Source of the DNA: JBDTVS01 sp040007095
GTDB taxonomy: Bacteria; Acidobacteriota; Vicinamibacteria; Vicinamibacterales; CAVVIG01
DNA: 64,000 nucleotides
Direction of reading: 5' to 3'
NCBI GenBank assembly: GCA_040007095.1
Contig: JBDTVS010000127.1
Coordinates: forward strand, 1 to 64,000
In this document: positions 11,062-18,454 of the stretch, one piece after another
Layout of the letters: each line of letters opens with the position of its first letter
Numbering within the stretch: position 1 is the first letter of the stretch
Position numbers and translations under genes: made by a program
Notes under the pieces: generated by a model
Database searches by the model: none
What the model was told of the DNA's origin: nothing
Seen by the model: the letters and a program-made list of their open reading frames with translations, nothing else

Positions 11062-11775
11062 ATGAGACGTTCCGTCATCGTCGCGGCGCTCGCCCTCGTC
11101 GCGAGCACCGCTCCCGCGTTTGCGCAGACCGCTCCGGCTCCTCCGGCGGTCCCCGGCGCGCAAGCCGCTCAGGCGCCTGCTCCCGCACCCGCCGCGCCGG
11201 CTCCGTTCCCGCCGGGCGCGAAGATCGCCTTCGTCGATTTCCAGCGCGTCGCCGCGGAATCGGTGGAGGGTCAGATTTCGACGGTGAAAATCAATGCACT
11301 GGTGACGAAGAAGCAGACCGAAGGCGCCGACAAAGCCAAGTCGCTCCAGGCGAACCAGCAGAAGTTGGCCCAGAGCGGCAGCGTGATGAGCGAGGCGGCA
11401 CGGACGGCGCTCGAGAAGGACATCGAGCGCCAGCAGCGTGAGGGCGAACGTTTCCAGCAGGATGCGCAGGCCGAGATCAACGAGCTCCAGCAGGAACTTC
11501 AGCTCGATTTTCAGAAGAAGATCCTGCCGCTCGTGCAGCAGGTCAGGGAAGAACGAGGGCTCCAAATCCTGTTCAGCCGCGCTGATGCGGGAATCGTGTC
11601 CTGGGATCCGGGCATCGACGTGACGGCCGACGTGATCAAGAAGCTCGATGCGATCACGCCCAAGGGCGCCGCACCCGCAGCGGGCACCAGGCCCGTGGCC
11701 CCGGCGGCAGCCCGGCCCACAGCTCCGGCGGCTCCACGGCCCGCGGCACCGGCACCGGCCGCCCCCAAGCCCTAG
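11062..11775 (+). CDS. skp: OmpH/Skp-family periplasmic chaperone
   Basis: Periplasmic holdase for nascent outer-membrane proteins on their way to BamA. Start ATG 11062 is chosen over TTG 11044 and ATG 11056 because AAAGGA sits 9 nt upstream and the protein then begins with a proper signal peptide (MRRSVIVAALALVASTAPAFA). After a proline/alanine linker, the OmpH core starts at about residue 52 (IAFVDFQRVAAES) and forms a long charged coiled coil (about 75-160). The last roughly 35 residues are an unusual P/A/R-rich tail not found in E. coli Skp. The stop codon lies inside the terminal CTAG of the repeat element that follows. Confidence 0.88.
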   Translation: MRRSVIVAALALVASTAPAFAQTAPAPPAVPGAQAAQAPAPAPAAPAPFPPGAKIAFVDFQRVAAESVEGQISTVKINALVTKKQTEGADKAKSLQANQQKLAQSGSVMSEAARTALEKDIERQQREGERFQQDAQAEINELQQELQLDFQKKILPLVQQVREERGLQILFSRADAGIVSWDPGIDVTADVIKKLDAITPKGAAPAAGTRPVAPAAARPTAPAAPRPAAPAPAAPKP

Positions 11776-11976
11776 TGTCCCGTCCGCGTGATTCGTCACA
11801 TAACTCCCGGGCGGGGCATCCCTCCTCCACCGCAACGCGGGTGCCGCGTCGAGGACCCCGGGGCTGGCGGCGTTGCTCGTCGCTCAAATATTCCCGATAT
11901 TCTCTCGCCTCGCGCCTTGCCATCCGGGCGCCGCGCTCCGGGATGTATGCAACGAATGACGCGGACGGAACACTAG
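11772..11976. repeat. Palindromic dispersed repeat, family A, copy 1 (MITE-like)
   Basis: A 205-nt element bounded by CTAGTGT and ACACTAG. The outer 39 nt form an inverted repeat with 33 matches. The core at 11870-11904 is shared with copies at 51466-51500 and 59572-59606 and contains an AATATTCCCGATATT palindrome; its neighbours have GAATACTCCCGGTATTC. A GC-rich module (about 11826-11862, with CAACGCG...CGCGTCG and CCCCGGGG) sits left of the core here but right of it in copy 3. No coding potential is credible. It occupies most of the 314-nt gap between skp and the FabZ-LpxA gene. Confidence 0.85.
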
Positions 11977-12002
11977 CCGTCGGCGCAACGCAGAACGAAA
12001 AC

Positions 12003-12064
12003 GTCAAACGCACGCGATGACGACAAGGTACCCCGGCGCGGGTCGCTCGCGTGCCCCGTTTGAC
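12003..12064 (+). repeat. Stem-loop upstream of the FabZ-LpxA gene
   Basis: GTCAAACG-CACGCG (12003-12016) pairs with CGCGTG and CGTTTGAC (12048-12064), leaving a 3-nt bulge. The right arm covers the GTG at 12051, which argues that translation begins later, at 12090. It could be a 5' leader hairpin. Confidence 0.5.
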
Positions 12065-12089
12065 GCCTTCCGTTTTGCGTGACATCCCT

Positions 12090-13343
12090 GTGATCAATAT
12101 TCCCATTCTCCTGGATCGGTTGTGTTACCGGTTTCCGTCCATGTTCGTGGACCGGATTACCGAGCACGATGCGGGTCGACGACTGGTCGCTGTCAAGAAC
12201 ACCACGATCAACGAGGACTTTTTCCAGGGGCACTTTCCTGGAGCGCCTCTGATGCCAGCCGTCCTGATGCTGGAATCGCTCTCACAGGTGGCGGCGATCC
12301 TCCTGCTGCAGCGCGACGATGCGCCGCCCAATGCGCGAGCCTACTTGCGCGGAGTCAACGACGCGAAGTTCAGACGGCAGGTGCTTCCCGGCGACCGGCT
12401 GAGGCTCGAGGTCTCGCTCGGGCGTCGTCGCGCAGCGCTCGCGCGCGCGCACGGTGCAGCCTACGTCGGCGATCAGCTCGTCGCCGAGGCGGAATTACTG
12501 CTCGGCCTGGTGCTCGACCGCACCGACATCCATCCGACGGCCATCGTGCACCCGCGCGCCTACATCGGGGAGGGCACGACGATCGGGCCGCACGCGACCG
12601 TGGGCCCCAACGTCCGCATTGGCGCCAACTGCCGGATTGGCGCGTCGGCCGTCATCGACGGGTGGACCGAAATCGGCGACGAAACCGAAATCTACCCGCT
12701 CGCGTCCATCGGCCTGATTCCCCAGGACTTGAAGTTCAAAGGCGAAGAGACGAAGCTCGTCATCGGCCGGCGCAACATCTTTCGGGAGTTCGTCACCATC
12801 AATCGCGGCACACGAGGCGGCGGCGGCGTGACCTTGATCGGCGACCGCAACGTCTTCATGGCCTACGTCCATGTCGCGCACGACTGCCACGTGGCCAATG
12901 ACGTCATCTTTGGTCCGCATGCGACGCTCGGTGGCCACGTCACGGTCGAGGACTACGCGAACATCAGCGCCGGCTCCGCCGTGCATCAGTTCTGCCGGGT
13001 GGGCCAGCACGGATTCATCGGCGGCTACTCGGTGATCACCAAGGATGCGCTGCCGTTCGCCCGGACCGTCGGCAGCCGGCCCGCGCGTACCTTCGGCACG
13101 AATACCATCGGTCTGACCCGTCGTGGGTTCTCGCCGGAGGTCGTCGATAAGCTCAAGCGGGCGTTTCGGTATCTCCTGCAGTCGAAGTTGAATACCACGC
13201 GTGCGCTTCAGCAGATTCAACAGGACGGCTCGCTCGTCTGTCCCGAAGTGCAGCATCTCATCGACTTCATCCGCACCTCGCAACGCGGAGTCATTCTTCG
13301 GCGTGCCACGCGGAGGACTGACGAATTGTTTGGGGACGAGTGA
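12090..13343 (+). CDS. lpxA: FabZ-LpxA fusion: 3-hydroxyacyl-ACP dehydratase + UDP-GlcNAc acyltransferase
   Basis: One continuous frame joins two enzymes that share the substrate 3-hydroxyacyl-ACP. The FabZ-like hot-dog domain (about residues 1-135) has the catalytic His in QGHFPG (near 47) and the catalytic Glu in MLESLSQ (near 61). The LpxA left-handed beta-helix starts near 147 (DIHPTAIVHP), with the catalytic His region HVAHDC near 262 and HQFCRVG near 300. LpxA performs the first step of lipid A synthesis; FabZ serves fatty-acid elongation. Start GTG 12090 places the N-terminus as in stand-alone FabZ; GTG 12051 (13 more residues) is the alternative but lies in a hairpin arm. Both active sites look intact. 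Confidence 0.88.
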   Translation: MINIPILLDRLCYRFPSMFVDRITEHDAGRRLVAVKNTTINEDFFQGHFPGAPLMPAVLMLESLSQVAAILLLQRDDAPPNARAYLRGVNDAKFRRQVLPGDRLRLEVSLGRRRAALARAHGAAYVGDQLVAEAELLLGLVLDRTDIHPTAIVHPRAYIGEGTTIGPHATVGPNVRIGANCRIGASAVIDGWTEIGDETEIYPLASIGLIPQDLKFKGEETKLVIGRRNIFREFVTINRGTRGGGGVTLIGDRNVFMAYVHVAHDCHVANDVIFGPHATLGGHVTVEDYANISAGSAVHQFCRVGQHGFIGGYSVITKDALPFARTVGSRPARTFGTNTIGLTRRGFSPEVVDKLKRAFRYLLQSKLNTTRALQQIQQDGSLVCPEVQHLIDFIRTSQRGVILRRATRRTDELFGDE

Positions 13344-13423
13344 TTTCGGCCAGGCGGTCTTCATCCCGTTCCTCGTCGTTCGTTCGTTGTCGCCAGGAGC
13401 CTGGAGCCGGAGCCTGATAGACG

Positions 13424-14251
13424 ATGCGACTGGGTCTCATAGCAGGAAACGGCCGTTTTCCGTTCCTCGTGTTGGACGCCGCCAGGGGAGCGGGCCACGA
13501 CGTGACGGTGATCGCCATCAAAGAGGAAGCGTTCCCCGATCTCGCGGCCGTCGCGGCGAATCCGCCCGCGGCCGCGCTGCACTGGGTGTCGCTCGGACAA
13601 CTCGGGCAGTGCATCAACCTGCTGAAGGGTGCGGGCGTCACGCAGGCCGTCATGGCCGGACAGGTGAAGCACACCAAGCTGTTCGCCGACATTATTCCCG
13701 ACATGACGCTGCTGGGCGTATTGATGCGCCTGAAGTCTCGAAATACCGATGCGCTCATTGCCGGCATTGCCGACGTCTTACGCAACAACGGTATCGAGCT
13801 GCAGAACTCGACGGCGTTTCTGGCGCCGCTGCTGGCGGGCGAAGGCGTGTTGACCAACCGCGCGCCGAGCGTCGAGCAGCGCGCGGACCTCGACTTCGGT
13901 CTGCGGATCGCCGATACAATTGCCGGCCTGGACATCGGACAGACGATCGCCGTGAAGTCGGCGGCGGTGGTGGCCGTCGAAGCGATGGAGGGGACCGACC
14001 AGGTCATCGCGCGCGCCGGACAACTGGCGGGCACGGGCGTACGCATTGTCAAGGTGGCGAAGCCGAATCAAGACATGCGCTTCGACGTACCCGTCATCGG
14101 CGTGTCGACCATCGCAGCCATGAAAACCGCCGGTGCGGATGCGCTGTCGGTTGACGCGGGGAAGACGCTCATGATCGACGGCGATGCCATCATCAAGGCG
14201 GCCAACGCGGCAGGCATCGTGATTGTCGGTCGATTCCAGCACCGCAGCTGA
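13424..14251 (+). CDS. lpxI: UDP-2,3-diacylglucosamine pyrophosphatase LpxI
   Basis: Hydrolyses UDP-2,3-diacylglucosamine to lipid X plus UMP, replacing LpxH in many non-enterobacterial lineages. The 275 aa protein matches the LpxI (formerly DUF1009) layout: an N-terminal domain starting GLIAGNGRFP, a central GQVKHTKLF segment, and a C-terminal domain with LNQDMRFD-like (KPNQDMRFDVPVIG), ADALSVDAGKTLMID and a final IVGRF. It sits directly after LpxA, as in lipid A clusters. The 80-nt gap before it has no feature of note. Confidence 0.92.
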   Translation: MRLGLIAGNGRFPFLVLDAARGAGHDVTVIAIKEEAFPDLAAVAANPPAAALHWVSLGQLGQCINLLKGAGVTQAVMAGQVKHTKLFADIIPDMTLLGVLMRLKSRNTDALIAGIADVLRNNGIELQNSTAFLAPLLAGEGVLTNRAPSVEQRADLDFGLRIADTIAGLDIGQTIAVKSAAVVAVEAMEGTDQVIARAGQLAGTGVRIVKVAKPNQDMRFDVPVIGVSTIAAMKTAGADALSVDAGKTLMIDGDAIIKAANAAGIVIVGRFQHRS

Positions 14252-14265
14252 CCGTCGACGCGCCC

Positions 14266-14290
14266 ATGAAGACACGAAGTCACGAAGAAG
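14266..14290 (+). repeat. Half-copy of a period-10 intergenic word repeat
   Basis: ATGAAGACACGAAGTCACG followed by AAGAAG repeats an AC-ACGAAG word with about 10-nt period just before the next start codon. It resembles one arm of the A/C-rich hairpins at 31814 and 53656, without a matching second arm. Confidence 0.35.
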
Positions 14291-14291
14291 G

Positions 14292-15227
14292 ATGAACCTC
14301 CGCATCGCGGTCATCGGCGTCGGATATCTCGGGCGCCACCACGCTCGGATTCTATCGGCGCTGCCAGGCGTCGAGCTCGTCGCGGTCGTCGATGCGAATC
14401 GGTCTCGAGCGGAGCAGATCGCCGCCGCTCACGCGACCCGGGCGCTGGACGATTTCCGCGACGTCATGGGGCAGGTCGATGCGGTCACGATCGCCGTGCC
14501 GACCGAACAGCACGGCGACATTGCGCTGCCGTTTCTGTCGTCGGGCGTGTCGGTCCTCGTCGAGAAGCCGATGGCCCGCTCGCTCGGCGAAGCCGACGCG
14601 ATGATTGCCGCGGCCCGGCAGGCCGGCGTGGTATTCGGCGTCGGGCACACCGAGCGATTCAACCCGGCCGTCGCGACGGCGCGACGTCTGCTGACCGATC
14701 CCCGCTTCATCGAAGTGCACCGGCTGGGCACGTTTCCCGAACGGAGCCTCGACATCGACGTCGTGTTCGACTTGATGATTCACGACCTCGACGTCGTGCA
14801 GTCCCTCGTGAAATCCGAGGTCGAGTCCATCGACGCCGTGGGCGTCCCGGTCCTCACCGGGCGCGTCGACATTGCGAATGCGCGCCTGCGGTTCGCAAAC
14901 GGCTGCATCGCGAACCTGACCGCCAGCCGTATCAGCCGTGATCGCGTGCGACGGATCCGCTTCTTCCAGCCGGCGACCTACCTCTCGATCGACTACGCGG
15001 CCCAGAAAGTGGAGCGCTGGCAGCTGTTGAAAAACGCCGGCGGTCCGCCGACGATTAACGGCGGTGATGTCGAGGTCATCAATGAGGAGCCGCTCAAGCT
15101 CGAACTGGCCGACTTCGTCGATGCTGTCGCATCCCGTCGTCCGCCGGCCGTGACCGGCGAGGATGGCCGGCGCGCGCTCGGCCTCGCGGACGCGATTACG
15201 CGGCAGATAGCCCTGGCGAACGGGTAG
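14292..15227 (+). CDS. Gfo/Idh/MocA-family oxidoreductase, GnnA-like
   Basis: NAD(P)-dependent sugar dehydrogenase fold, 311 aa. The Rossmann motif GVGYLGRHHARIL is near residues 7-19, the EKP signature near 90-93 (LVEKPMARS) and GHTERFNP near 120. Start ATG 14292 is used because the frame upstream runs through the end of lpxI. Its position after lpxA and lpxI matches where Leptospira and Acidithiobacillus keep GnnA, which oxidises UDP-GlcNAc at C3 to prepare 2,3-diamino sugars for amide-linked lipid A. The aminotransferase partner GnnB is not visible here, so the substrate is an inference; other envelope sugars are possible. The 176-nt gap after it holds only A-rich word repeats. Confidence 0.8.
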   Translation: MNLRIAVIGVGYLGRHHARILSALPGVELVAVVDANRSRAEQIAAAHATRALDDFRDVMGQVDAVTIAVPTEQHGDIALPFLSSGVSVLVEKPMARSLGEADAMIAAARQAGVVFGVGHTERFNPAVATARRLLTDPRFIEVHRLGTFPERSLDIDVVFDLMIHDLDVVQSLVKSEVESIDAVGVPVLTGRVDIANARLRFANGCIANLTASRISRDRVRRIRFFQPATYLSIDYAAQKVERWQLLKNAGGPPTINGGDVEVINEEPLKLELADFVDAVASRRPPAVTGEDGRRALGLADAITRQIALANG

Positions 15228-15403
15228 AGCGTTCTTGCCAGCGGTAGTCGTCGCCTCTCACACGGCCTCCAGTTCTTGGAATCACAATGAACTCAATGAA
15301 ACACCAAGGCTGTTCCGAGTGGTTCATCACCCGACCAGCTTGAAACTGAACCGCCGACGGCAACGAGGTGGCTGGCCGGTTCCATCACGTCGTTATAAGA
15401 TCA

Positions 15404-16321
15404 ATGGTTGTGACCGCGCCAACTCTTTCAGATCAGGACATCGAGTCGCTGTCGGCGACTCACGACATCATCAGTCTCGGCATGATGGCCGACGGCGTGC
15501 GCCGCCGCCTCCATGGCCTGCAGGCCACGTTCGTCCGGGTCGTGGACGTGCCGGTGAATGGCGGCGAGTTCTCGATCCCCCCGGCCGCCCGCGAGATTCG
15601 GATCGTGGGCACACCGTCTACGCGCCAGGCGGCTCTCGATCGAGTGCGCGAAGTGGCGGCGTTGACCAAGGGGATCCCCCTGTCCGGCTTTTCCCTCGCC
15701 GATCTCGAGCGCATGGCCGCGGTTGAAGGTGAAACGTTGCGATCGCTGCTCGAGGCGTTGTGCGCGGCGGGGCTCGAGCTCGTGGCGGATGCCCCGTTCG
15801 ACCTCCTCCAGGATGCCAGACGCTCGATAGAGGAAGTGAACATTTCAGGTCTCGCGCTGGCGCGCCTCACCATCCATCGACTGTCGTCGCCCGACGCCTC
15901 TGCGCTGTTCAAGCTCGTGGCCCAACTGCAGCGCCGTGTCGGCGTGATCCGGACGTTCGCGCCCTTGGCCCGATCGGTGAACCCCGCGTTGCCGACCACA
16001 GGCTACGACGATGTGAAGCGCGTCGCGCTGGCGAGGCTCATCATCGGCAACATTGCCTCGATTCAGGTGGATTGGTCGCTCTACGGTCCAAAGCTCGCGC
16101 AGGTCGCCCTGACGATGGGCGCAGACGACCTCGACGGCGTGTCACCCGAGGCCGGCGCGCCCGACGGCCGGCGTCGTGCACCGCTCGAGGAGATCCATCG
16201 CAATATCCGCGCGGCCGGCCAGGAGCCGCTCGAACGCAACGGCCGATTCGAGATGCTCGAGGATCTCTCAACCGCCGGCCATGGCCCGTCTCAAGCGAGC
16301 CGTGGCGTGGCGCGGCCATGA
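15404..16321 (+). CDS. MqnE-like protein lacking the radical-SAM cysteines
   Basis: A 305 aa protein aligning by eye with aminodeoxyfutalosine synthase MqnE. The N-terminal helix DIISLGMMADGVRRRLHG matches the segment before the cluster loop. The C-terminal third matches closely (YDDVKRVALARLIIGNI, then GPKLAQVALTMGADDLDG, then IHRNIRAAGQEPLERN). The CX3CX2C motif that binds the [4Fe-4S] cluster and about 40-60 residues around it are absent; only one Cys remains, near residue 130. It therefore cannot be a normal radical SAM enzyme. The stop overlaps the mqnA start as ATGA, so the two are coupled. Start ATG 15404 is chosen; GTG 15368 would add 12 residues. It may be a pseudoenzyme partner or scaffold. 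Confidence 0.8.
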   Translation: MVVTAPTLSDQDIESLSATHDIISLGMMADGVRRRLHGLQATFVRVVDVPVNGGEFSIPPAAREIRIVGTPSTRQAALDRVREVAALTKGIPLSGFSLADLERMAAVEGETLRSLLEALCAAGLELVADAPFDLLQDARRSIEEVNISGLALARLTIHRLSSPDASALFKLVAQLQRRVGVIRTFAPLARSVNPALPTTGYDDVKRVALARLIIGNIASIQVDWSLYGPKLAQVALTMGADDLDGVSPEAGAPDGRRRAPLEEIHRNIRAAGQEPLERNGRFEMLEDLSTAGHGPSQASRGVARP

Positions 16322-17217
16322 CGTGCGTTCGGCTCGGTGCCGTCGGCTACTTGAATGCGCGACCCTGCGTCGTCGGTCTGGACCATCAGTCCCGTTTCGA
16401 GCTTCGCTTCGACGTGCCGTCTCGCTGCGCCTCCCTGCTGCATGATCGATTGATCGACGTGGGGTTGATTCCTTCGATCGACTATCTGCGCGGGCCGGGC
16501 GGTGCCGGCGGTTATCGTCTCGTGCCCGACGTCGCCATTGCGTCGATGGGACCGGTCGCGTCGGTGGCCATCTATACGACTCGCCCCATGGCGGATGTCC
16601 GATCGATCGCGCTCGATACCAGCTCGCGGACCTCGGTGGCGCTGACCCGTGTGCTGTGCGCACGCGCGTTTCACATCAACCCCAGACTCGAGCCGCTCGG
16701 GCCGGATGTGCTCGCGATGCTGGAACGATGCGATGCGGCGCTGCTCATCGGCGATGCGGCGCTGCTGCTCGACCACACCGCGATTCATCCGGCCCACTCC
16801 GAGAAATATCGGGCGACGCCTGGGTCAATCGAGAAGATCGATCTCGGCGAGACCTGGACCAACACGACGGGACTTCCGTTCGTCTACGCGTTCTGGGCCG
16901 GATGGCCGGATGCGCTTGGTGCGGAGGACGTGCGTGCGATTCAAACCGCGCGGGACGCCGGAGTCGCCGACCCCGAGCGGGTGGCCCGGGAATATTTCGG
17001 CGATCCCATCCTCGACGCGGTTGGCGCGCGGTACCTGCGCGAGAATATCAAGTACCATCTCGGCGAACCGGAGCAGGCCGGGCTCGACGCGTTCTATCGC
17101 TATGCGGCCGAACTGGGCCTGGTGCCGGAATCGACCGGGTTGCGTTTTTACGAAGCAGGTGTGCCGGACCGACAACTGCACGCCCAGCGACTGGTCCGGC
17201 AAAGTCCTAGCTGCTAA
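16318..17217 (+). CDS. mqnA: Chorismate dehydratase MqnA
   Basis: First step of the futalosine menaquinone route: chorismate to 3-[(1-carboxyvinyl)oxy]benzoate. The 299 aa protein has the periplasmic-binding-like fold typical of MqnA, with the N-terminal signature RLGAVGYLNARPCVVGL, the GLIPSIDYL segment, a DTSSRTSVALTRVL loop, LLIGDAAL, and a C-terminal LGETWTNTTGLPFVYAFWAG, which is strongly diagnostic. The ATG overlaps the preceding stop (ATGA). mqnC follows 22 nt downstream. Confidence 0.95.
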   Translation: MTCVRLGAVGYLNARPCVVGLDHQSRFELRFDVPSRCASLLHDRLIDVGLIPSIDYLRGPGGAGGYRLVPDVAIASMGPVASVAIYTTRPMADVRSIALDTSSRTSVALTRVLCARAFHINPRLEPLGPDVLAMLERCDAALLIGDAALLLDHTAIHPAHSEKYRATPGSIEKIDLGETWTNTTGLPFVYAFWAGWPDALGAEDVRAIQTARDAGVADPERVAREYFGDPILDAVGARYLRENIKYHLGEPEQAGLDAFYRYAAELGLVPESTGLRFYEAGVPDRQLHAQRLVRQSPSC

Positions 17218-17239
17218 GCCGGCCTCCTTCGAACCGGGC

Positions 17240-18454
17240 ATGGATATGACGATCGACCACATCGCAGACAAGGTTCGCGCCGGCGGTCGCATCACCGCAG
17301 CCGAGGCGCTGGCGCTGTACCGCGACGCGTCCACCCCGCTGCTCGGCCAGCTGGCCGACGGCGTGCGCGAGCAAAAGCATGCGGAACGCGTGGTGACCTA
17401 CATCATCGATCGCAACGTCAACTACACCAACGTCTGCGTGGCGAAGTGCAATTTCTGTGCGTTCTATCGAGAGGTCGGATCGCCGGATGGCTACGTTCTC
17501 GGGTTCGAGGAGTTGTTTCGCAAGATCGACGAGACGCTGGCCGTAGGCGGGGTGCAGCTGCTGTTGCAGGGCGGTCACAATCCAGATCTCCCGCTGACCT
17601 GGTACGAGGATTTGTTCCGGGCGATCAAAGATCGCTATCCCGATTTCAAGCTGCACGCGCTGTCGCCTCCCGAGATCCTCCATCTATCGCGCCTGTCTCA
17701 GCTGTCGGTGCCGCAGATTATCGAGCGACTGATTGCCGCGGGCCTCGACAGCGTGCCCGGGGGAGGCGCCGAGATCCTGGTCGACCGGGTCAGGCACCTG
17801 CTGCATTGCTACGGCAAGGCGTCCGCGGACGAATGGCTCGACGTGATGCGTCACGCCCACCGCGCCGGTCTGCGCACGACGGCCACGATGATGTACGGCA
17901 CGGTCGAAACCGACGAAGAACGGCTCGAGCACCTGCTGCGGCTCCGTTCGCTGCAGGACGAAACCGGCGGCTTCACCGCCTTCATCACCTGGAGCTACCA
18001 GCCCGATCACACCGAGCTCTCGGGCTCGGAGGCAACCGGCGTCGATTACCTCCGCACGCTGGCGCTCTCGCGCATCGTCCTCGACAACTTCGACAATCTT
18101 CAGGCGTCGTGGGTGACCCAGGGCGGGAAGGTGGGGCAGCTCAGTCTGGCCTACGGCGCCAACGACATGGGCAGCGTCATGATCGAGGAGAATGTCGTCC
18201 GTGCCGCCGGCGCCAGTTACTGTATGGACGAAGTCGAGATCGTGCGAAACATCGAAGATGCGGGGTTTGTCGCCAAGCGGCGCGACATGCACTACCGGAT
18301 CCTCGGCGATCCCATCTGCCACACGCGTGACGTCCCGCGGATGCTCGAGCTCGCCACGGCCAGAGCCGCCGGCGATTCCAGCGTGCCCGAGGAACTGATG
18401 AACTACCCCGCTCGAAGCCGCGCCGGCAAACAGCTTCGCGTCGTCCCGCATTGA
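17240..18454 (+). CDS. mqnC: Cyclic dehypoxanthinylfutalosine synthase MqnC
   Basis: Radical SAM enzyme that cyclises dehypoxanthinylfutalosine. The 404 aa protein has the [4Fe-4S] motif CVAKCNFC (CX3CX2C) near residues 65-72, followed by AFYR, the QLLLQGGHNPDLPL loop, SVPGGGAEIL near 173, TATMMYGTVE near 214 and SWVTQGGKVGQLSLAYGANDMG near 294, which separates MqnC from MqnE. Start ATG 17240 is chosen (a second in-frame ATG lies 6 nt later). The stop overlaps the next TTG start. Its intact cluster motif contrasts with the gene two positions upstream. Confidence 0.95.
   Translation: MDMTIDHIADKVRAGGRITAAEALALYRDASTPLLGQLADGVREQKHAERVVTYIIDRNVNYTNVCVAKCNFCAFYREVGSPDGYVLGFEELFRKIDETLAVGGVQLLLQGGHNPDLPLTWYEDLFRAIKDRYPDFKLHALSPPEILHLSRLSQLSVPQIIERLIAAGLDSVPGGGAEILVDRVRHLLHCYGKASADEWLDVMRHAHRAGLRTTATMMYGTVETDEERLEHLLRLRSLQDETGGFTAFITWSYQPDHTELSGSEATGVDYLRTLALSRIVLDNFDNLQASWVTQGGKVGQLSLAYGANDMGSVMIEENVVRAAGASYCMDEVEIVRNIEDAGFVAKRRDMHYRILGDPICHTRDVPRMLELATARAAGDSSVPEELMNYPARSRAGKQLRVVPH

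Noticed and set aside
12051..12089. N-terminal extension of the FabZ-LpxA protein from GTG 12051
   Set aside because: The extra residues have no counterpart in FabZ proteins and the GTG lies in the right arm of a hairpin; GTG 12090 matches the family start. Not excluded by sequence alone.
15228..15403. Small gene between the GnnA-like and MqnE-like genes
   Set aside because: The gap contains A-rich word repeats (AATGAACTCAATGAAACACC) and no frame with a credible start and composition.
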